Shown: positions 17,272-25,594, counted from the first letter of the stretch. The stretch is 64,000 nt of DNA from Bog-473 sp963779735 (GCA_963779735.1 CAVZZJ010000009.1:186001-250000), one strand, 5' to 3'. The notes: generated by a model not told the origin, from the letters alone. Numbers and translations: made by a program.

Positions 17272-17988
17272 TCATCGGCGCCGAGCGACGAAGTACGCTC
17301 GAGCGCAATCGTCATTCGGGTCTTCGCCAGCTGGGTCAGTGACCTCCAGAAGGGTGAAGCGTGGCGCCAGCGCGGATTCGATCCTCCCAAGCCCCACGCC
17401 AAGTTCCCGAATCCGCTCATGATGGAGGATGAACCGGTCCTCTCCCACATGCTCGAATACCTTGATTTCCCAGATCCACAGGTCGTCATGGTCCAGCTGG
17501 ACATCCATGATGACAGTGTTGCCGTCGAAGTCTTGCACCCAGGGTTGAGCCTCACCGAGCTGGCGGAGCTCTCCGATGGTGTTGACGTCGAAAATGAACA
17601 GACCGCCTTCCACAAGGTGGTCATTGGTTCGCTCGAACAGATCGTTCCACAAGCTGAAACTGGGCAAGTGGTTCAAGGTGTCGAAGACGCACATGACGAC
17701 GTCGAAGCGCTCACCGATGTCGAAGGTCGCGATGTCGCCCTCGATAAGACGAGCCTGAGGTACCTTGCCCCTCGCGATCGCCAACATCTCTGGTGACCGG
17801 TCCAAGCCGGTGAGTGATGGGAGGCTCGACAGCCCGGCGAGGATGGCTCCGGTGCCACACCCGAGTTCGAGCAGCGACGATGCCTCAGGGAGGTACTCGT
17901 CGATGGCCTCAAGAACGCGGGTGCTCTTGGGCTGGGGATCGTCCATGAGCGCGTCGTAAAAGCGGGCAAAGCTGTCGTAATCAAGCAC
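17272..17988 (-). CDS. Class I SAM-dependent methyltransferase
   Basis: A 238-residue methyltransferase. Motif I is LLELGCGTGAILAGL near residue 50, followed by GLDRSPEMLAIARGK as motif post-I, IEGDIATFDI (motif II) and DVVMCVFDTLNHL (motif IV). The layout matches the Methyltransf_25 group with a C-terminal beta-rich insert (WIWEIKVFEHVGEDRF). The substrate is unknown. The frame stays open upstream; GTG at 17988 is preferred because it directly precedes DYDSFARFYDALM, the usual first helix. It is not obviously coupled to either neighbour; the gene ends close to comM copy A. Confidence 0.85.
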   Translation of the reverse strand: MLDYDSFARFYDALMDDPQPKSTRVLEAIDEYLPEASSLLELGCGTGAILAGLSSLPSLTGLDRSPEMLAIARGKVPQARLIEGDIATFDIGERFDVVMCVFDTLNHLPSFSLWNDLFERTNDHLVEGGLFIFDVNTIGELRQLGEAQPWVQDFDGNTVIMDVQLDHDDLWIWEIKVFEHVGEDRFILHHERIRELGVGLGRIESALAPRFTLLEVTDPAGEDPNDDCARAYFVARRR

Positions 17989-18224
17989 GCTCCCATAGTG
18001 CCCGAAGACCGCCCTGACATGGAGAGGCCGCACGTATCGGCGGCAACGGCTGAAGGGTCCGAATATTGGGACGGCATCGTCGCTGCCTTCGGAACGCCCC
18101 GTGATGCGATGGACTCCGACGAGGAAACTCCGAAGGCCGAACGAATTCGGGCAATCATCGCTTCGGGGAAACCGCTGTGCCCAAGGCCGTCGTCCGCCTG
18201 CCAAGCGACCCCCGACGAAAATGG
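17989..18224. other. Gap between methyltransferase and soxR
   Basis: About 235 bases without a recognisable gene. The + strand stays open (a stretch encoding EGSEYWDGIVAAFGTPRDAM and onwards), but it has no known domain or ribosome binding site and runs antisense into soxR, so I do not call it. Confidence 0.4.
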
Positions 18225-18665
18225 TCAATCGCTGTCGAGGACGTATCGGGGACCGGAGCCCCGTTTCGCAGCCAGGTCGTCGGGGTTCATCAATTTGCAG
18301 ACCCCCAACGAGAGGCAGCCACAGCCGATGCACGCACCGAGGCGGTCCCGCAGTCGTTCGAGCATGGCGATCCGGGCGTCGATACGGGGACGCCACGAGT
18401 TGGACAGCCGCTGCCAATCCTTCTGATTCGGGGTACGGCTCTTTGGCAACGAACCCAGAGCAGCGCGGATCTCCTCGAGGGAGAGCCCGACTTGCTGGGC
18501 TACGAGGATGAATGACACCCGCCGGATGACGTCGCGGGCGTATCGGCGCTGTCCCCCGTCGGATCGGGTGGCCGAGATGAGACCCTCGGTCTCGTAGTAC
18601 CGCAGCGCCGAGGTGGCCACGCCGGTACGTTCGCTCACGGCGCCGATCGTCAACTCTGGTCCCAT
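18225..18665 (-). CDS. soxR: SoxR, redox-sensing MerR-family regulator
   Basis: A 146-residue MerR-family activator. The N terminus LTIGAVSERTGVATSALRYYE is the winged-helix DNA-binding domain, followed by the dimerisation helix, and the [2Fe-2S] cluster motif CIGCGCLSLGVC with C112, C115, C117 and C123. SoxR proteins are oxidised by redox-cycling compounds such as phenazines and quinones and then switch on target promoters with an over-long spacer. In actinobacteria they control quinone reductases and monooxygenases rather than soxS. Here it is divergent from a quinone oxidoreductase, with a perfect SoxR box in between. Confidence 0.95.
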   Translation of the reverse strand: MGPELTIGAVSERTGVATSALRYYETEGLISATRSDGGQRRYARDVIRRVSFILVAQQVGLSLEEIRAALGSLPKSRTPNQKDWQRLSNSWRPRIDARIAMLERLRDRLGACIGCGCLSLGVCKLMNPDDLAAKRGSGPRYVLDSD

Positions 18666-18690
18666 CGCCTCGAATCTATCTGGAATTCCC

Positions 18691-18721
18691 TTGACTTCAA
18701 GTGAACTTGAACAAGTACGGT
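18691..18721 (+). promoter_or_regulatory. SoxR-regulated promoter and SoxR box
   Basis: Between soxR and the divergent oxidoreductase lies the perfect dyad TTCAAGT-GA-ACTTGAA (18696-18711), which matches the known SoxR box core. It sits between a -35 TTGACT (18691-18696) and a weak -10 TACGGT (18716-18721). The spacer is 19 bases, the over-long spacing that MerR/SoxR regulators correct by twisting DNA. The promoter reads toward the oxidoreductase at 18749. Confidence 0.85.
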
Positions 18722-18748
18722 CGATACGAAACGAGCAAAGGAGCGTTC

Positions 18749-19729
18749 ATGCAGGCAATCCAGGTGGCACAGTTCGGCGGTCCAGAGGTGCTGGTGCCGG
18801 TCGACGTCCCCGACCCCATCGCCGGCCCGGGACAAGCGGTCATCGCCGCGACGGCAGCCGATCTCCTCTTCCTCGACGCCGTGATCCGCTCCGGCTTGGC
18901 CACCGAGTTCTTCCCGCTCCTGCCCCCCTACATCCCGGGCAACGGCGTTGCCGGCACCGTGGTCTCCGTCGGACCGGACACCGATGGCAACTGGATCGGT
19001 CGGCAGGTGGTGGCCCGCACCGGGGACAACGGTGGATCGGGAGGATACGCCCAGCGGGCGGTCGTTGCGGTCGATCACTTGGTCCCGGTTCCCGACAGCC
19101 TTGGCCTCCTCGAAGCCGCAGCCTTGCTCCACGATGGAGCCACCGCGCTGGGCCTGGTCGAGAGCTTTCCGATCCAATCCGGCCAATGGGTGCTCGTCGT
19201 GGGCGCCAGTGGCGGCCTCGGGGCCCTGTTGGTACAGCTGGCCCGCGTCGCCGGTGGACATGTCATTGGAGCAGCCCGTGGCCCGGCGAAACTGGACCTG
19301 GCCCTAGAGGTCGGCGCCGACCTGGCGGTCGACAATTCCGATCCGGACTGGCCCAAAGCGGTGATCGAAGCGACCGGAGGTCACGGGGTGGACCTGGTGT
19401 TCGACAATGTCGGCGGACCCGTCGGCCTCGCCTCATTCGGGGCCATCGCCGCGGGCGGCCGGTTCTCCGCCCATGGTGCTCCCGCCGGCGGGTTCACCGT
19501 CGTCGACCCGACCGAAGCCGCCCGCCTCGGGGTGACCATACGAGGGATAGAACAGGCCCAGTTCTCCCCCTCCGACCTGATCCGGCTGACCAGAAGGGCG
19601 CTGGCCGACGGTGCCGAGGGGCTCATCCGTCCGATCATCGGACAAACCTTCCCGCTGGAACACGCGGCCGACGCGCACCGGGCCATCGAGACCCGCACCG
19701 TCATCGGGAAGACCTTGCTGGTCATCTGA
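18749..19729 (+). CDS. Zinc-type/NADPH:quinone oxidoreductase (MDR superfamily)
   Basis: A 326-residue medium-chain reductase of the quinone oxidoreductase group without catalytic zinc ligands. The N-terminal GroES-like domain has PGNGVAGTVVSVGPDTDG; the Rossmann domain has VLVVGASGGLGALLVQLA and GADLAVDNSD, and VDLVFDNVGG. It reduces quinones or enones with NADPH. The ATG at 18749 has an AAAGGAG site eight bases upstream. It is the first gene after the SoxR promoter and overlaps the next gene by one base (TGATG), so the whole operon is expected to respond to redox-active compounds. Confidence 0.9.
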   Translation: MQAIQVAQFGGPEVLVPVDVPDPIAGPGQAVIAATAADLLFLDAVIRSGLATEFFPLLPPYIPGNGVAGTVVSVGPDTDGNWIGRQVVARTGDNGGSGGYAQRAVVAVDHLVPVPDSLGLLEAAALLHDGATALGLVESFPIQSGQWVLVVGASGGLGALLVQLARVAGGHVIGAARGPAKLDLALEVGADLAVDNSDPDWPKAVIEATGGHGVDLVFDNVGGPVGLASFGAIAAGGRFSAHGAPAGGFTVVDPTEAARLGVTIRGIEQAQFSPSDLIRLTRRALADGAEGLIRPIIGQTFPLEHAADAHRAIETRTVIGKTLLVI

Positions 19730-20601
19730 TGCCACTCGACCACGCCCACGCCCAGTACCTCACCGACCACTATCGGGGACGCCTGGCCACCGTGGCAGCT
19801 GACGGCACGCCGCAGAACAAGCCCGTCGGCTACCACTACAACCCCGAGCTGGGCACCATCGACATCGCCGGGTTCAACATGGACACCTCGGCCAAGTACC
19901 GCAACATCGCCGTCCACCCGGAGGTGTCATTCGTGGTCGATGACGCCATCGGCGAGGGAGCTTCGGCCATGCGGTTCGTCGAGGTCCGCGGCCGGGCCGA
20001 ACAAGCGCAGGTCAACCCGCCAGCTGACGCAGAGGGCCTGAGCGGGCACATCATCCGCATCCACCCGCGCCGGGTCGTGAGCTGGAACGCCGATCCAGAC
20101 CGTCCCGGTCTGCAAACGCAGACTCTGGTTCCAGCGGCCGGGCCGGAGAGCTCAACGGGCGAGCGCCCGACGCTCGGGACCGACGGCCTCGTCACTGACG
20201 AGGCCGCTACGGTCGTCGCCCGCCTGGTCGCCGAACTCCAAGCCGGCCTCGACACTCACGACGCCGACACCTTCAACCGCCACTTTGCCGCCGACGTCGT
20301 CTGGGGCAGCCCCTACGGCGCCACCGTCCTCGGCTACGACGAGCTCCACGCCATACACACCTCGCTGCTGACACGCGGTGTCGGCGGTCCGTCGTCGCGC
20401 TACGAGACCGTTCACGTCCTCTCCCCCACCCCAGATGTCGTCGTCGCCCACGTTCGCCGGGTCGCCCTCGACTCCGTCGGCCGACCTTTCGAACCACCCG
20501 CAAACCCCGGCGCCGGTTTCTCTGAAATGGCGCTCTACGTCCTCGTCCGCCGAGGGGGGGACTGGTGGCTCGCCGCTGGACAGAACACACCCATCGGCTG
20601 A
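19729..20601 (+). CDS. PPOX-class F420-dependent oxidoreductase fused to a SnoaL-like domain
   Basis: A 290-residue two-domain protein. Residues 1-130 are the split beta-barrel of PPOX F420-dependent enzymes (YLTDHYRGRLATVAADGTPQ, KYRNIAVHPEVSFVVDD, FVEVRGRAEQA, IIRIHPRRVVSW). Residues 150-290 are a SnoaL/SgcJ-like NTF2 domain (VVARLVAELQAGLDTHDADTFNRHFAADVVWGSP, then GDWWLAAGQNTPI). The barrel part is usually a stand-alone protein. It overlaps the upstream quinone oxidoreductase by one base and is co-expressed with it under SoxR. A role in handling quinones or similar electrophiles with F420 is inferred, not shown. Confidence 0.85.
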   Translation: MPLDHAHAQYLTDHYRGRLATVAADGTPQNKPVGYHYNPELGTIDIAGFNMDTSAKYRNIAVHPEVSFVVDDAIGEGASAMRFVEVRGRAEQAQVNPPADAEGLSGHIIRIHPRRVVSWNADPDRPGLQTQTLVPAAGPESSTGERPTLGTDGLVTDEAATVVARLVAELQAGLDTHDADTFNRHFAADVVWGSPYGATVLGYDELHAIHTSLLTRGVGGPSSRYETVHVLSPTPDVVVAHVRRVALDSVGRPFEPPANPGAGFSEMALYVLVRRGGDWWLAAGQNTPIG

Positions 20602-20634
20602 CTTGGCGCGCCCCGCCGCCAGCTACATCGACCG

Positions 20635-21033
20635 ATCAGCACCGGCTTCAACCAGGTAGCGACCGTGACGGCCCACCTCGACCGCGTCGTTCGCTTCTAC
20701 CAAACGGTCTTCGACCCGGCGGTCACCTTCGAGATGGCCGCTACTGACGATCACCCCCGCATGGTTATCCTCGACCCCGACCTCGGCAGCGGCAGCGCCC
20801 TCAACGTCACCGAACAACCGACGGATACGATCATCGGTGACCGCACCACGCCAGGTGGTCGCGGTCCAATCGACCACTACGACATCGCCGTCTCGTCCCG
20901 CGCCGATCTCGACCAGATACGCGACCGACTCGTCGCCGCCGACATCGGCACCATTCACCAGCTGGGCGACACCTGGTCGCTCTTCTTCCGCGACCCAGAC
21001 GGCATGGAACTCGAAGTATGCACGCCAAACTGA
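20635..21033 (+). CDS. VOC family protein with an unclear start and altered metal site
   Basis: A glyoxalase-fold protein closely related to the one at 61.5 kb. The clear GTG start at 20665 would give 122 residues beginning MTAHLDRVVRFYQTVFD, but homology to the paralogue begins ten residues earlier (STGFNQVAT), and the only codons there are non-standard; ATC at 20635 is the closest possible start. In the paralogue this strand reads TGFNHVAT, with the metal-binding His; here it is Gln. The rest is conserved (ALNVTEQPTDTIIGDRTTPGGRGPIDHYDI, LFFRDPDGMELEV). It is about 30-60 bases after the PPOX gene and likely the last gene of the SoxR operon. It may be a decaying copy. Confidence 0.6.
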   Translation: MSTGFNQVATVTAHLDRVVRFYQTVFDPAVTFEMAATDDHPRMVILDPDLGSGSALNVTEQPTDTIIGDRTTPGGRGPIDHYDIAVSSRADLDQIRDRLVAADIGTIHQLGDTWSLFFRDPDGMELEVCTPN

Positions 21034-21147
21034 ACCCAACCGCAGACCCGCGGAATCCCTTATAGTGGACCGATTGCCCTGGTAGTTCTGTCCAGTTCCT
21101 GCGGCAAGACGCCAGCTTGCTTCGTACTCAGAACGACGAGGAATCCG

Positions 21148-22710
21148 TCACGGGGCGCTATTCGCGTGCCGACCCGGGCCAGCGTTGAATCTGGAGTACT
21201 CCTCCGCGCTGGACACCTTGGTGAATCCTTCCTGAACGAAGGGGGGTGGAGGTGACCCCAGCGGTGCCAACTGCGTTTCGGTGGGCTCACTGCAACAGAA
21301 CCACGGCTCGGTGAGTCGGGCTCGCTCCCCCGCCGGTCCTTTCGAGATGGCCCCGCGGGGCGGCGGAGGGCGGAAGATCGCCGCCTTGGCACGGATCAGG
21401 GCGTCAATTTCCCCGAACGTCTGGGTGGCGGGCTGCTCAACGCGCTCTTCGACCAGCGTGGCCAACTCCTGCTGCAGTTGGTCGACCGCGGGATAAGGAT
21501 GCGACCACGTCCAACCCAGCCGGGCCAAGTCGTACGGACCAAGGTGTGGTGTCATAAAGGCGCGCCCGAGCAGCAGGGAACCCTCCGGGACCAACAAGCG
21601 CACGGTGTACTGCACCGGGTCCACGTTGGGCACAAGGTCGTGGGCCATCACGAAGTCAACGAGGTCGACCAAGTCGTTGATCGTGGTCCAAGGGGTGAAA
21701 GGCAGCCATGAGGGGCGAACCTCGATGCCGTGGTCGCGCAGGAGCACTACGGCCTTAGACGCGTCGGCCACGCTATGACCTTTGTCGAGATGCTCGAGAA
21801 TCATGTCGCTCACCGACTCGAACGCCGAAACAACGAACGCACAGCCGGCTTCCGCCAACTCGGGCCACAGCTCTGGGTGGCGCAGGATGTGCTCTACCTT
21901 GGTCGTGCAGTCGAACGTCAGGTGCGGGTGGCGCTGGTGGATGGCCGCAACGACCCGGCGAGAGTGCAGCGGGGTATTGAGGAAATCGGGGTCGGCGAAC
22001 GTGATGTGGCGAGCGCCGGCGGCAACCAACTGATCGACATCGGCGACGACTGCGGCTTCCTCCACGGCCCGCACTCTCCCGTCGTAGACGACTGGCACGG
22101 GACAGTGCCGGCATCGATGCGAGCAGCCCCGGCTGGCCTCGACCGATCCAACCAGTCGCTCCTCGCCGTCGACCGCCAATCGGGCGTAGCGATCGAGGGG
22201 CGGCAACAGGTGGCGGGCTGGCACTCGCGCCCTGACCCGGGTCAGGTGGATCGTGGGACCGGGGTCTTGACCCCCGGCCCACGCCACCAGGCCCGGTTCA
22301 TACTCACCCGCGATGACCGCATCGGTGGCCGATCTGACGGTGAGACTCCGGCTCACCTGTGCGTAGAGTCCATAGAAGCACAGCGGAAGCTCGGGCCGCC
22401 GGGTCCGGATCGTGTCGGCGACGCGCAGCGCCAGGCGCATCGCGGTGTGCATCGGCACGGAAAACGCGATTCGGTCGGCCCAATCAACAGCGGCCGCGTC
22501 GAGCGGGTCGACGGCGAGGTCGACACATCGCACATCGTGGCCAACGGCCAGCAGCGCCGTGGCGGGCATGGCCAACTGCAGCGGCTGGTGCCCCAGCTCA
22601 TAGGTGGAAATCAGAAGGACCCGCGTGAGCTCGAGCCTACCGGGGAGCTGACAGCGCCGCGACTCAGCGTATATGTACGTCGAGAGCGGCCTCTGCTCGG
22701 CGGAGGGCAT
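21148..22710 (-). CDS. B12-binding-type radical SAM protein with CCSEP tail
   Basis: About 520 residues. An N-terminal Rossmann-like (B12-binding-type) domain (VLLISTYELGHQPLQL onward) precedes a radical SAM core whose [4Fe-4S] motif is CSHRCRHC (C196, C200, C203 from this start). TFADPDFLN and FDCTTKVEHIL are the GGE-like and later strands. Near the C terminus is WFCCSEPTETQL, with adjacent Cys codons at 21292-21297. This closely resembles the curated family of radical SAM proteins with CUAEP/CCAEP tails, where the first position of the pair may be selenocysteine; here both are TGT/TGC, so a Cys form. The start is uncertain: ATG at 22710 overlaps the ATP-grasp gene by 47 bases, and the first conserved strand begins about 30 residues later. 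The reaction is unknown. Confidence 0.8.
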   Translation of the reverse strand: MPSAEQRPLSTYIYAESRRCQLPGRLELTRVLLISTYELGHQPLQLAMPATALLAVGHDVRCVDLAVDPLDAAAVDWADRIAFSVPMHTAMRLALRVADTIRTRRPELPLCFYGLYAQVSRSLTVRSATDAVIAGEYEPGLVAWAGGQDPGPTIHLTRVRARVPARHLLPPLDRYARLAVDGEERLVGSVEASRGCSHRCRHCPVPVVYDGRVRAVEEAAVVADVDQLVAAGARHITFADPDFLNTPLHSRRVVAAIHQRHPHLTFDCTTKVEHILRHPELWPELAEAGCAFVVSAFESVSDMILEHLDKGHSVADASKAVVLLRDHGIEVRPSWLPFTPWTTINDLVDLVDFVMAHDLVPNVDPVQYTVRLLVPEGSLLLGRAFMTPHLGPYDLARLGWTWSHPYPAVDQLQQELATLVEERVEQPATQTFGEIDALIRAKAAIFRPPPPRGAISKGPAGERARLTEPWFCCSEPTETQLAPLGSPPPPFVQEGFTKVSSAEEYSRFNAGPGRHANSAP

Positions 22711-23872
22711 CCTCGACCATCTTCGCCGTCGGTCCCCGGGCAAAGATGAAGCCCAAGTAGCGATCACCTTCGGGGAGGGGGATTACCGGCCGTCCCGACG
22801 CGATGGCGATCTCGATACCGACGACTCCTTCGATGGCGCGGGCCCGCTCTTGGCCCGAGACCCCCTCGAGCACCCCGGCCGATCGGATCGGGAGCATCAT
22901 CACGCCCGACGCCTCGGGCTCCCGAGCGAGACCGTCGAGCTCCATACCGAGAGCGTGACGGACAATGACCTCTTCGAGGCTGATCCCCGCACCAAAGCGC
23001 AAGGCCCGGGCACACAAGCCGCCGATGGAGCGAGCGGCCAGCTCGAGAATGGTGACGACACCTGTGGCGCTGAGGCGCAGCTCGATGTGCACAGGGCCTT
23101 CTACGAGTCCCAGTGCCGCGGCTGCTCGGGCCGCGGTGGCCTCAATGGCGGCAAGGATCGAGGGCGATTGCCGGGACGGCGTGACGTAGATGGTCTCCTC
23201 GAAAAAGGGGCCGTCCATGGGATCGGGCTTGTCGAACACGGCCAGCACCCTCAGCTGGCCTCCCAAGAGCAGGCCCTCAACCGCTACCTCGGCGCCGGAT
23301 ACGAAGCTCTCCACGAGCAGGGGCTCTGGACTATCCCCCAAGATGGCCCGGATACGTACCCCGGCCGCGGCGGCCTGGGTCGCGTCGTCGGCGCGAATGA
23401 CGCCCTGGCTGGCCGAAAGTGAGATGGGCTTGACCACGCACGGGTACCCAACTTCAGTCGCTGCCGAGGCGACGTCCGCGTCACGAGCAACGATTCGGTA
23501 GGCAGGCTGGGGCAGCGAGGCAGCGGCCAGGCAATCGCGCATGCGCCCCTTGTCCTTGGTGTTGGCGACCGCCTCGGGCGGGTTGTGACGTAGCCCCAGC
23601 CGCGCCGCTGACGCCGCCGCGACCGCCACTCCCTGGTCATCGACCGCCAGGACGGCGTCGAGCGGTCTTCGCCGATGGAGAGACATGATGGCCTCCACGG
23701 CGGCGTCGCCTGCCTCGAGTGGCACGACGACGGCCCGATCGCCCATGAACCCGGCCAAGGCCTGGCGGTGCTCGGAGCCCACTACGACGTCGACACCCAG
23801 ACGAGCGGCCGCGGCCAGGAAGTCCGCGGCTCGGTAGGTCCCGGTTGGCAGGAGCAGGAGGATGCGGGGCAC
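22664..23872 (-). CDS. ATP-grasp ligase-like protein
   Basis: A 402-residue ATP-grasp enzyme of the biotin-carboxylase/CPSase-like group. It has a preATP-grasp Rossmann domain (MPRILLLLPTGTYRAADFLAAA), the Lys in YPCVVKPISLSASQGVIRADD, LLVESFVSGAEVAVEGLL, and the metal-binding region VHIELRLSATGVVTILELAARSIGG. Such enzymes join a carboxylate to an amine, thiol or bicarbonate through an acyl phosphate. The last 46 bases overlap the radical SAM gene, so the two are translationally coupled and almost certainly partners. The GTG start is only 45 bases from the divergent NfuA-like gene, suggesting shared regulation. Confidence 0.82.
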   Translation of the reverse strand: MPRILLLLPTGTYRAADFLAAAARLGVDVVVGSEHRQALAGFMGDRAVVVPLEAGDAAVEAIMSLHRRRPLDAVLAVDDQGVAVAAASAARLGLRHNPPEAVANTKDKGRMRDCLAAASLPQPAYRIVARDADVASAATEVGYPCVVKPISLSASQGVIRADDATQAAAAGVRIRAILGDSPEPLLVESFVSGAEVAVEGLLLGGQLRVLAVFDKPDPMDGPFFEETIYVTPSRQSPSILAAIEATAARAAAALGLVEGPVHIELRLSATGVVTILELAARSIGGLCARALRFGAGISLEEVIVRHALGMELDGLAREPEASGVMMLPIRSAGVLEGVSGQERARAIEGVVGIEIAIASGRPVIPLPEGDRYLGFIFARGPTAKMVEDALRRAEAALDVHIR

Positions 23873-23917
23873 AGCCCTAGGATGGTACCGAGCGACGAAG
23901 GCTGAGGCGAAGGCATT
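23873..23917. promoter_or_regulatory. Short divergent promoter region between ATP-grasp and NfuA-like genes
   Basis: Only 45 bases separate the two divergent starts. A TAGGAT at 23878-23883 could be a -10 for the NfuA-like gene. Both promoters must overlap the neighbouring coding ends, so expression of the two sides is probably linked. No clear operator is visible. Confidence 0.3.
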
Positions 23918-24562
23918 ATGACCGAGATCGGGACCAACGGCGTGCCCGTCCTGCGCGTGACCGACGCCGCTCTGGCCATGGTGCTCGAGGTGCGCGCCAG
24001 CGAGGACGGCGAGGAGTCACTCGCCCTCTGGCTCGAGATCAGCGGTTCGAGCGGGGACGCCTACACCTACGACATGTATTTCCAGTCGGCCGCCGACGCC
24101 CAGCCCGAGGATTGGTCCGCTGCGCCTAACGGACTGGCGCTCGTGGTCCGCAGCGACAGCGTCGAAAAGATGCGCGGGTCCGTCCTCGACGTCGGTGAGG
24201 GCGGGATGGTCATCGAGAACCCCAACCATCCTCCGGCACCGGCCGCCGCCAGCCCGGCGATGGCAGGTCCACCGGCCGACCTCAGCGGGGATGTGGCCCA
24301 GCGCATCCTCCAGGTCCTCGAAGAACAGATCAACCCGAGCATTGCGGCTCACGGCGGCCGGGCCGACCTCGTGGCGGTGGAGGATGACGCCGCCTACCTC
24401 CGTTTGAGCGGAGGCTGCGCGGGGTGTGGGATGGCCACGGTGACCTTGAGTCAGGGGATCGAAGTGGCCATACGCGAATCGGTTCCTGAGATCATTCGGG
24501 TGGTCGACGTCACCGATCACGCGGCGGGAACCAACCCGTACTACGAGGCAGCCAAGAAGTAG
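23918..24562 (+). CDS. NfuA-like iron-sulfur carrier (degenerate A-type domain plus NifU C domain)
   Basis: A 214-residue two-domain Fe-S carrier. Residues 10-100 resemble an IscA/ErpA A-type domain (VLRVTDAALAMVLEV, LWLEISG, GMVIENPN) but lack its three cysteines. Residues 125-205 are a NifU-like domain with C167-A-G-C170 in LSGGCAGCGMATVTLSQG, the [4Fe-4S] binding site in the dimer. This is the NfuA architecture, which delivers and renews clusters, for example in radical SAM enzymes such as lipoyl synthase. Its divergent position next to the radical SAM/ATP-grasp pair suggests it serves that enzyme. The linker (about 100-125) is rich in Ala and Pro. Confidence 0.85.
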   Translation: MTEIGTNGVPVLRVTDAALAMVLEVRASEDGEESLALWLEISGSSGDAYTYDMYFQSAADAQPEDWSAAPNGLALVVRSDSVEKMRGSVLDVGEGGMVIENPNHPPAPAAASPAMAGPPADLSGDVAQRILQVLEEQINPSIAAHGGRADLVAVEDDAAYLRLSGGCAGCGMATVTLSQGIEVAIRESVPEIIRVVDVTDHAAGTNPYYEAAKK

Positions 24563-24565
24563 GTT

Positions 24566-25297
24566 CTATGCGCCGACGAAACGGCGAGCGTCCTGCGCCG
24601 CATACGACGCGACAATCGCATCGGTTGTAGCGGTTGCTTGGATCCGACCGATCAGGTCCTCAAGGCGGCTGGCTGGAATGGCGCACGTCATCTCCGCGCT
24701 CGGCATCGCGGTACGAGTACGGCTCAGCATGCAACCCACGCTGACCGCCACTTCCTCCTGCTGTTTGGCTACCGCCACAATGTGGCACTGCGGTTTGCCC
24801 TCGATGCGCAGGCCTGGCAGGGCGTCGGCGAGCACCATGAGCTGTTTGGCGTTGATGCGGATCAGCACCACGTCCGGATCGACCGGCGTTTCCGCCAGCG
24901 GGCCATAGACCACGAAATCAGGGCGGTCTGTCACAACGGGGATACCGGGGATCATGTCCATCGTCACCCATCCCGACTCCAGCAGGGCAGCCACATCGGT
25001 GCGGCCAGCCACCTCGTCAAGGGTGGCGAACCCGTGGGTGAGACTGCCCACGCTGCAGTTGCCGTGGTCCTCGGCAACCGTGGTGAATGTCCGATCGACT
25101 GCCTTGGTCCAAAACACGCACCCCGCCGGAACCCGACCGGTTCGGCCGTCCGGGGTGGGTTCGGGCATGGGGGCATCGAACGGCCCGACACCGGCGGGGG
25201 CCGATGCGGAGAACGTGATGGCGATCGGTGACGTCCTGAGGTCCAGAGCGGCGGTGAGAGCGGTGGAGGCGTCGGACCAGCGCGCCGGAAGGGGCAT
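24566..25297 (-). CDS. DUF169 domain protein
   Basis: A 243-residue protein of the DUF169 family (conserved in archaea and bacteria, function unknown). Recognisable parts are the N-terminal SPIAITF segment, PAGCVFWTKAVDRTFTTVAEDHGNCSVGSLTHGF with its conserved Cys pair, VVYGPLAETPVDPDVVLIRINAKQLMVLADALPG and the GKPQCHIVAVAKQQEEVAVSVGCMLSR segment with two more Cys. Three conserved cysteines suggest metal or Fe-S binding. It converges on the NfuA-like gene with three bases between the stops. It belongs to the radical SAM neighbourhood by position; the role is not known. Confidence 0.7.
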   Translation of the reverse strand: MPLPARWSDASTALTAALDLRTSPIAITFSASAPAGVGPFDAPMPEPTPDGRTGRVPAGCVFWTKAVDRTFTTVAEDHGNCSVGSLTHGFATLDEVAGRTDVAALLESGWVTMDMIPGIPVVTDRPDFVVYGPLAETPVDPDVVLIRINAKQLMVLADALPGLRIEGKPQCHIVAVAKQQEEVAVSVGCMLSRTRTAMPSAEMTCAIPASRLEDLIGRIQATATTDAIVASYAAQDARRFVGA

Positions 25298-25594
25298 GTG
25301 TGCAGTCTTGCCGGGCCAGCTTCATGGGGCAATCCCTGAGGTGCCCGAAAGCTCGGTTCGGTGCCCCGTACGGCAGTCGAGGCGCAGCCCGACCTTCTCG
25401 AGGGTGGATCTGAGCCGGTGGCGCGCTTCACGAAGCGCAAGCGCGAATCTGGCCGAGCGGTCAGCGCGAGTTCAGCAGCTTGCGCAACCGCTCAGCGGAA
25501 TCCCTTGCCGACCCGCTTCTACCTTCAAGGACCGTGACAGCATTCCACTACGACGCGCGCCCGGTGGGGACAGAGGATCGACCACTACCAGGGG
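25298..25594. other. Gap between DUF169 and binding-protein-fold genes
   Basis: About 300 bases with no gene I can support. It holds a small inverted repeat (GCGCTTCACGAAGCGC near 25425) and otherwise unremarkable GC-rich sequence. Promoter elements for the DUF169 gene should lie at its left edge. Confidence 0.4.

Noticed and set aside
17998..18426. Plus-strand frame between the methyltransferase and soxR
   Set aside because: It continues antisense into soxR and has no family features; noted only as an open frame.
21292..21297. Selenocysteine codon in the CCSEP tail
   Set aside because: Both codons are ordinary Cys codons (TGT TGC on the minus strand) and no SECIS-like hairpin is required; this is the Cys form.
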